Both the position numbers and the translations under genes were made by a program. 63,486 bases of DNA from Candidatus Aminicenantes bacterium UBA2190 (lineage in GTDB: Bacteria > Acidobacteriota > Aminicenantia > UBA2199). Shown piece after piece: positions 57,959 through 63,486 of this stretch. How positions within the stretch are numbered: the stretch's first letter is position 1; the number at the start of each line of letters is the position of its first letter. Under the pieces are notes generated by a model that was given only the letters and a program-made list of their open reading frames with translations, was not told the DNA's origin and did no database searches. Where the stretch lies: NCBI GenBank assembly GCA_002335385.1, contig DCVK01000059.1, positions 486-63,971 of the forward strand, read 5' to 3'.

Positions 57959-57972
57959 TCGCCAAGCGCCCC

Positions 57973-58596
57973 ATGAAAAGGGCCAGGATCCCGGCATGCA
58001 TTCTCCTGTTCAGCGTTCTTCTGTTCCAGGGCTGCGCGACCCTGGGCGAGATCGCCCGCACCCTGACCAGCCTTAAGAACCTGCAATTCCGCCTGGACGA
58101 CATCAGCGATTTCTCGCTGGCCGGCATCGGCATCGGGCCGAAGTCCCAGTTGGGGGACTTCACCCTCGCCGACGGCATCCAGCTGCTGGCGGCGTTCAGG
58201 AACCGGCGCCTGCCGGCGAGCTTCCTGCTGAACGTCGAGGCGCGCAACCCCAACGACGGGACGGGCGGCAGCACGCGCACCGTCTCCACCCTGACCCGCT
58301 TCGACTGGCGCCTGCTCATCGACGACCGGCCGACGATCAGCGGCGGCATCGACAAGCCGCTGGAGATCCCGGGCACGGGGCAGACCACCGTCATCCCCCT
58401 GCGCCTGGAGCTGGACCTGTATGAATTCTTCGGCGAGCGCGGCTACGAGGACCTGCTCAACCTGGCCCTGGCCCTGGGCGGCCGCAGCGGCGACATGTCG
58501 CGCGTGGCGCTGGACGCCCTGCCCGGCGTCTCGACCCCGCTGGGCGACATCACCTGGCCCGAGCGCATCACCATCGTCAGCAAAGAATTCCGTTGA
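57973..58596 (+). CDS. LEA14-like lipoprotein
   Basis: The 207-residue protein has a lipoprotein signal (IPACILLFSVLLFQGCATLG; Cys near residue 21) and a beta-sandwich that resembles the LEA type-2/water-stress fold: FRLDDISDFSLAGIGIGPKS, FLLNVEARNPNDGTGGSTRT, LTRFDWRLLIDDRPTISGGI and IPGTGQTTVIPLRLELDLYE. The order of a short AxNPN motif, a strand with FDW-LLID, and an ending with IPL-LE-DL is typical. It may bind a lipid or protein at the inner face of the outer membrane. It is probably co-transcribed with the 58-residue membrane protein. Confidence 0.78.
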   Translation: MKRARIPACILLFSVLLFQGCATLGEIARTLTSLKNLQFRLDDISDFSLAGIGIGPKSQLGDFTLADGIQLLAAFRNRRLPASFLLNVEARNPNDGTGGSTRTVSTLTRFDWRLLIDDRPTISGGIDKPLEIPGTGQTTVIPLRLELDLYEFFGERGYEDLLNLALALGGRSGDMSRVALDALPGVSTPLGDITWPERITIVSKEFR

Positions 58597-58614
58597 GCTT
58601 TGCAAGAAGGCTAC

Positions 58615-58638
58615 GTGGTAGTGGCAGTGATAGTGTTA
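58615..58638. repeat. GTGNNA hexamer repeat, left arm of inverted pair
   Basis: Four 6-base units GTGGTA, GTGGCA, GTGATA, GTGTTA follow directly. The reverse complement (with three mismatches in 21) lies at 58819-58841, about 180 bp away, at the other end of the same gap. Confidence 0.8.
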
Positions 58639-58818
58639 GCCGGGCCAATTCCATGAAAATGAACGATCTGCAAACGGAAATATTACAGACCGCTGCCTGC
58701 AAGGATGGAAAAACGCGAATCATTCATACGGGTGTCAGCCAAGCCATTCAATGAACGTGGACGATCAATAAAAGAAAAAAGAGCCGCATTCAAAAAAGAC
58801 CGTTACATTGCAGTTACA
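58639..58818. other. AT-richer non-coding block between inverted repeats
   Basis: This 180-nt block between the repeat arms is less GC-rich than its surroundings and contains no frame of any length, no promoter and no RNA pattern I recognise. With the arms it makes a 227-nt unit bounded by imperfect inverted repeats, which is the layout of a small non-autonomous element or a structured RNA. Confidence 0.4.
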
Positions 58819-58841
58819 ACCACTACCACTATCACTACCAC
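58819..58841. repeat. GTGNNA hexamer repeat, right arm of inverted pair
   Basis: ACCACTACCACTATCACTAC plus CAC is the inverted partner of 58615-58638. It ends 6 nt before the stop codon of the convergent membrane protein gene. Confidence 0.8.
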
Positions 58842-58847
58842 TTGTTT

Positions 58848-59231
58848 TTAAGGTTCTGTTTGCTCGGTGAATTGGTTCCAGGTGCGGCGGCCCAGGGTGA
58901 ACAGGGGGGTGAGCACGGGCAGCAGCAGCAGGAGAAACCACCCGTTGAGCCCGCTGCCCTGCCAGCCGCCGAAAGCCCACAGCGCCCAGACGATCGCGGT
59001 CATGAACACGGCATACGGGCGGATCATCAGCCGCCAATACGGCGTCTGCGGTCTTTTCCAGGGCGCATGGGAAAAAACGTAAAACACGCCCAGCGCGACC
59101 AGGACCATGCCGATGATGCCCGCCCGGGCCTTGCCCTGAAAAAGAAACATGACGGCCAGGGCGAGCACCCAGATGAATGAGCCCAGCCAGCCCCCGATCC
59201 AGCCGATCTTTTCGCCGTTGCGGTTTTTCAT
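58848..59231 (-). CDS. Small multi-helix membrane protein of unknown function
   Basis: The 127-residue protein has four hydrophobic helices (WIGGWLGSFIWVLALAVMFL, GIIGMVLVALGVFYVF, YAVFMTAIVWALWAFGGWQG, GWFLLLLLPVLTPLFTL). GGGAGGAAAACCGCC precedes the ATG at 59231; open codons further upstream lie in the S9 gene. It is 17 nt past the S9 peptidase and probably on its message. I do not know a family for it. Confidence 0.7.
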   Translation of the reverse strand: MKNRNGEKIGWIGGWLGSFIWVLALAVMFLFQGKARAGIIGMVLVALGVFYVFSHAPWKRPQTPYWRLMIRPYAVFMTAIVWALWAFGGWQGSGLNGWFLLLLLPVLTPLFTLGRRTWNQFTEQTEP

Positions 59232-59248
59232 GGCGGTTTTCCTCCCGT

Positions 59249-61696
59249 TTAATTCTCCAGCGGCCTTTTCTTGACGTATTTTTCCAGCCAGGTCCATGTC
59301 TCCCAGAGCATGTGCATGATCGATTCGCGGGCGTCGTAGCCGTGCGACTCATTGGGCAGCAGGACCATGCGCGCCGTGGCGCCGTTTCCCTTCAACGCAT
59401 GATAGAACCTCTCGGTCTGAACCGGGAAGGTGCCGCTGTTGTCGTCCGCCTGGCCGTGGATCAGCAGGATGGGGTCTTTGACCTGGTGGGCGTACATGAA
59501 CGGCGACATCCTGATGTAGGTGTCGGGCGCCTGCCAGATCAGCCGTTCCTCGGCCTGGAAGCCGAATGGGGTCAGCGTGCGGTTGTAGGCGCCGCTGCGG
59601 GCGATGCCGGCGGCGAACAGGCGTGAATGGGCCAGCAGGTTGGCGGTCATGAAAGCGCCGTACGAGTGCCCTCCGACCGCGACGCGCCGGGGATCGCCGA
59701 CCCCCATTTTCGCCAGATGATCGATGGCCGCCTTGGCGCCGGCCACGAGCTGCTCGATGTAGGTGTCGTTGGGTTCCTGCTCGCCCTCGCCGACGATGGG
59801 CATGGCCGGGTCGTCCAATACGGCATACCCTTGCGTGATCCACAGCAGGGTGGAATAGGGTGAAATGCGGATGAAGCGGTGGGGCGAGTCCCGCATCTGG
59901 CCGGCCGCCGCCCGGCTCTTGAATTCCTGGGGGTAGGCCCACATCAGGACGGGCAGCGGGCCGTCGCTCTTTTTCCAGCCGACCGGCAGGTAGAGATTGC
60001 CGCTCAGCTCGACGCCGTCAGGCCGCTGGTAGCGCACGACCTGCTTCTCGGCTTCCTTCAGGGCCGGGAAGGGGTGCTGGAAGAAAGTGACCTGCCTCAG
60101 TTTTCCGTTCTTCAGGTCGCGAAGGAAAAAATTGGGTTGCACCTTCTTGCCTTCGCGGCTTGACAGGACGAGGCCCTTCTCCACGTCAACGAAGACGGTG
60201 GCCGCTTCATAATACGGGGCGGCCGAGCGCCACAGGCGGAGCGCCTTGCCGGTGGTCAGGTCATAGCGGTCGACAAAGGGGCGGTCGCCCTCCGGCGAGG
60301 CGCCGCGGCCCCCCAGGTACAGGAAGCCCTGCCGGTCCGTGAGCAGCACTCGGCGCCCCCGGCCGTCGGGCCGGGTAAAAAAGCTGCCTGGATCGTTGTA
60401 GCGGTCCTCGAAGGAATAGGCGAAAACTTTTGCCAAGGGCCTGTCGAGTCCATCGGGCTCGAAGCGATCGACGCGCACCTGCCGGGTCTTCCACCAGAAC
60501 TGGCTGACCAAGGCCAGCGAGCCCGTCCCCCATTGGAACTGGGACAGCCTGTATTCCAGGGCCGGACCCTCCTGTGCCTCGCCGATGAACGGCACCGCGA
60601 GGCAGAAAACCTTGTCGCGGATCCCGGCTTCCCTGGCAGGATCACCGCCATCCTGGGCCTCGACCCAGTACAGCGTGGCCGGCGCGTCGCTGCGCCAGGT
60701 GAAGCCGCGCGGGCCCTGGCGCACGGCGTCGTACCCGGGCGGCACGTCCTCGGCCAGGGGGATGTCGGCGATTTTCCTGACCGACCGGCCATCCTTGTTC
60801 CAGATCTCGAAAGATTGCGGGAAATCACCGTGGGGGACCAGGTAGGAAAAGGGGCGGTGGATCCGGTTGACCAGGATGCAATCGCCGTCGGGCGACGGAT
60901 CCGCCGCGGCGATGATCCCGGGCTGGCCCAGGTTCCGGACCCGCCCCTCCAGGTCGACGATCGCCAGCTGCGACGTCGCGTAATGAACAAACAACTCTTC
61001 GTCGTTTTTGTCCTTCAGCAGGTCCTGGTACGTGCGCACCGGCGCCTTCTGGCCCTCGTTGCCCTGCACGACCGGCCCCTTGGGAACGATGTCCTTCGCA
61101 GGCGGGGATGGGCGTCCTTCCGGGACAGCGAGGAAAAGGAGATGCCGGCTGTCGGGGAACCACTGAAAGAACGGGTCGCCGATGGCGCCGTTCAGCCGCG
61201 GGCCGGTCAGGCGCACCGCCCTGCCGTCGGCTGCAGCGGCCACCCACAATTCAATGCCATCGGCCTGGGTCACGGCAAAGGCCAGCCAGGAGCTGTCGGG
61301 CGACCACTCCAGGTCGGAGACGCGCGCAGCGGCGGGGAGGCCGGTCAATGGGCGCTCCTTCAGGGTAGGCAAATCCTTGAAGATGACCGATTTGAAAAAT
61401 GCGGCCTGGCTCAGCGAAGGGCCGTTGGTGCGCGGGTTGATGCGCAGCCCCGCCAGGCGCAGCTCGGGCTGGGAAAGGTCGGCGATGGCGATGAGCGCCG
61501 GCCGCTCGACGACCAGCAGGGTCTTGCAGTCGGGGCTGGGGATGACGAAGGGATTGCCCGGCGCGTCCACGATATCGGCGATGGCCTTGGGCGGCACCTG
61601 GTAAGCCAGCTCCTCCTGCGCCGCCAGTGGCAGGCACAGGACCAGGAGAATCGCAGGAAGCACACATGCCTTCAACGTATCCGAAAAATGTCTCAT
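59249..61696 (-). CDS. Secreted S9 prolyl-oligopeptidase family serine peptidase (glutamyl endopeptidase-like)
   Basis: The 815-residue protein has a signal peptide (VLPAILLVLCLPLAAQ), a beta-propeller half (about 40-540; SDLEWSPDSSWLAFAVTQAD, DPFFQWFPDSRHLLFLAVPE), and a C-terminal alpha/beta hydrolase with the triad Ser in AVGGHSYGAFMTANLLAHS, Asp in HGQADDNSGTFPVQTERFY, and His in LPNESHGYDARES. The GQADDNSGTFP form and the domain lengths are those of the S9D group, whose plant member is chloroplast glutamyl endopeptidase; the specificity here is inference. AGGAAGG precedes the ATG. Confidence 0.92.
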   Translation of the reverse strand: MRHFSDTLKACVLPAILLVLCLPLAAQEELAYQVPPKAIADIVDAPGNPFVIPSPDCKTLLVVERPALIAIADLSQPELRLAGLRINPRTNGPSLSQAAFFKSVIFKDLPTLKERPLTGLPAAARVSDLEWSPDSSWLAFAVTQADGIELWVAAAADGRAVRLTGPRLNGAIGDPFFQWFPDSRHLLFLAVPEGRPSPPAKDIVPKGPVVQGNEGQKAPVRTYQDLLKDKNDEELFVHYATSQLAIVDLEGRVRNLGQPGIIAAADPSPDGDCILVNRIHRPFSYLVPHGDFPQSFEIWNKDGRSVRKIADIPLAEDVPPGYDAVRQGPRGFTWRSDAPATLYWVEAQDGGDPAREAGIRDKVFCLAVPFIGEAQEGPALEYRLSQFQWGTGSLALVSQFWWKTRQVRVDRFEPDGLDRPLAKVFAYSFEDRYNDPGSFFTRPDGRGRRVLLTDRQGFLYLGGRGASPEGDRPFVDRYDLTTGKALRLWRSAAPYYEAATVFVDVEKGLVLSSREGKKVQPNFFLRDLKNGKLRQVTFFQHPFPALKEAEKQVVRYQRPDGVELSGNLYLPVGWKKSDGPLPVLMWAYPQEFKSRAAAGQMRDSPHRFIRISPYSTLLWITQGYAVLDDPAMPIVGEGEQEPNDTYIEQLVAGAKAAIDHLAKMGVGDPRRVAVGGHSYGAFMTANLLAHSRLFAAGIARSGAYNRTLTPFGFQAEERLIWQAPDTYIRMSPFMYAHQVKDPILLIHGQADDNSGTFPVQTERFYHALKGNGATARMVLLPNESHGYDARESIMHMLWETWTWLEKYVKKRPLEN

Positions 61697-61793
61697 TGCG
61701 CCTTCCTCCTCGACATGATCTGCCGAAACATGCCTTCCATGTGGAAATATTGCGGGAACGGCGCCTGAATGTCAAATCCGGCGGCGGGACAGG

Positions 61794-63486
<1,693 letters not shown>

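Overview
This is a gene-dense, high-GC bacterial chromosome segment with 48 protein genes and no rRNA, tRNA, transposase, phage or CRISPR locus that I can see. Bacterial identity rests on UvrC, HolA, a DksA/TraR protein, a LapB-type protein, a polyprenyl-phosphate sugar transferase and bacterial GlnRS. Many secreted peptidases, a Ser/Thr kinase with TPRs, a hybrid sensor kinase, a lone secretin and amino-acid enzymes fit a proteolytic heterotroph of the Acidobacteriota/Aminicenantota kind. That placement is inference and weak; nothing here fixes the phylum.

Layout. 1-8 kb: a polysaccharide cluster (outward-facing membrane glycosyltransferase cut by the left edge, three GT2 enzymes, a DUF1972/GT4 enzyme, a sugar-phosphate transferase), ending in an AT-richer orphan gene. 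8-16 kb: a UvrC without its C-terminal HhH domain, a Lys9-type saccharopine dehydrogenase, and an operon of a DksA-like gene, a LapA-LapB fusion and holA. 14.6-19.4 kb: an apparent operon gatE-gatD-glnA, the archaeal-type Glu-tRNA(Gln) amidotransferase followed by glutamine synthetase, behind a strong promoter that carries two palindromes. 19.5-28.7 kb: paired vWA proteins, OsmC, a large Ser/Thr kinase, an M64 peptidase and a small secreted protein. 28.8-42.9 kb: a long minus-strand run: M16 peptidase, thioredoxin-fold protein, DUF6599-like, DUF362 and nitroreductase-like secreted proteins, DUF1848, TPR protein, penicillin-binding protein, aminotransferase, GmhA-like, PlsC. 43-49.5 kb: gdhA with a textbook promoter and terminator, then a small membrane protein, a hybrid histidine kinase and a TIM-barrel protein. 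49.5-63.5 kb: secretin lipoprotein, two tandem S74-domain fibre-like proteins, two orphan peptide-type ABC ATPases, RidA, rhomboid, small membrane and lipoproteins, an S9 peptidase, and glnS (cut by the right edge just short of its start).

The most striking point is that GatDE, which I know as an archaeal enzyme, sits with glnA in a bacterium that also carries GlnRS, so two routes to Gln-tRNA(Gln) are encoded within 63 kb. The glutamate/glutamine theme recurs (gdhA, aminotransferase, glnA, gatDE, glnS, saccharopine dehydrogenase). The second notable point is a 76-bp palindrome-bearing repeat, about 90% identical between copies, found inside two unrelated coding sequences (a penicillin-binding protein and a histidine kinase) in opposite orientations without breaking either frame. 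Codon choice appears to shift between about 16 and 17.4 kb (Leu CTC and Gly GGG rich on the left, Leu CTG and Gly GGC rich on the right). This could mark transfer or a contig join and should be kept in mind when reading the gatDE-glnA linkage.
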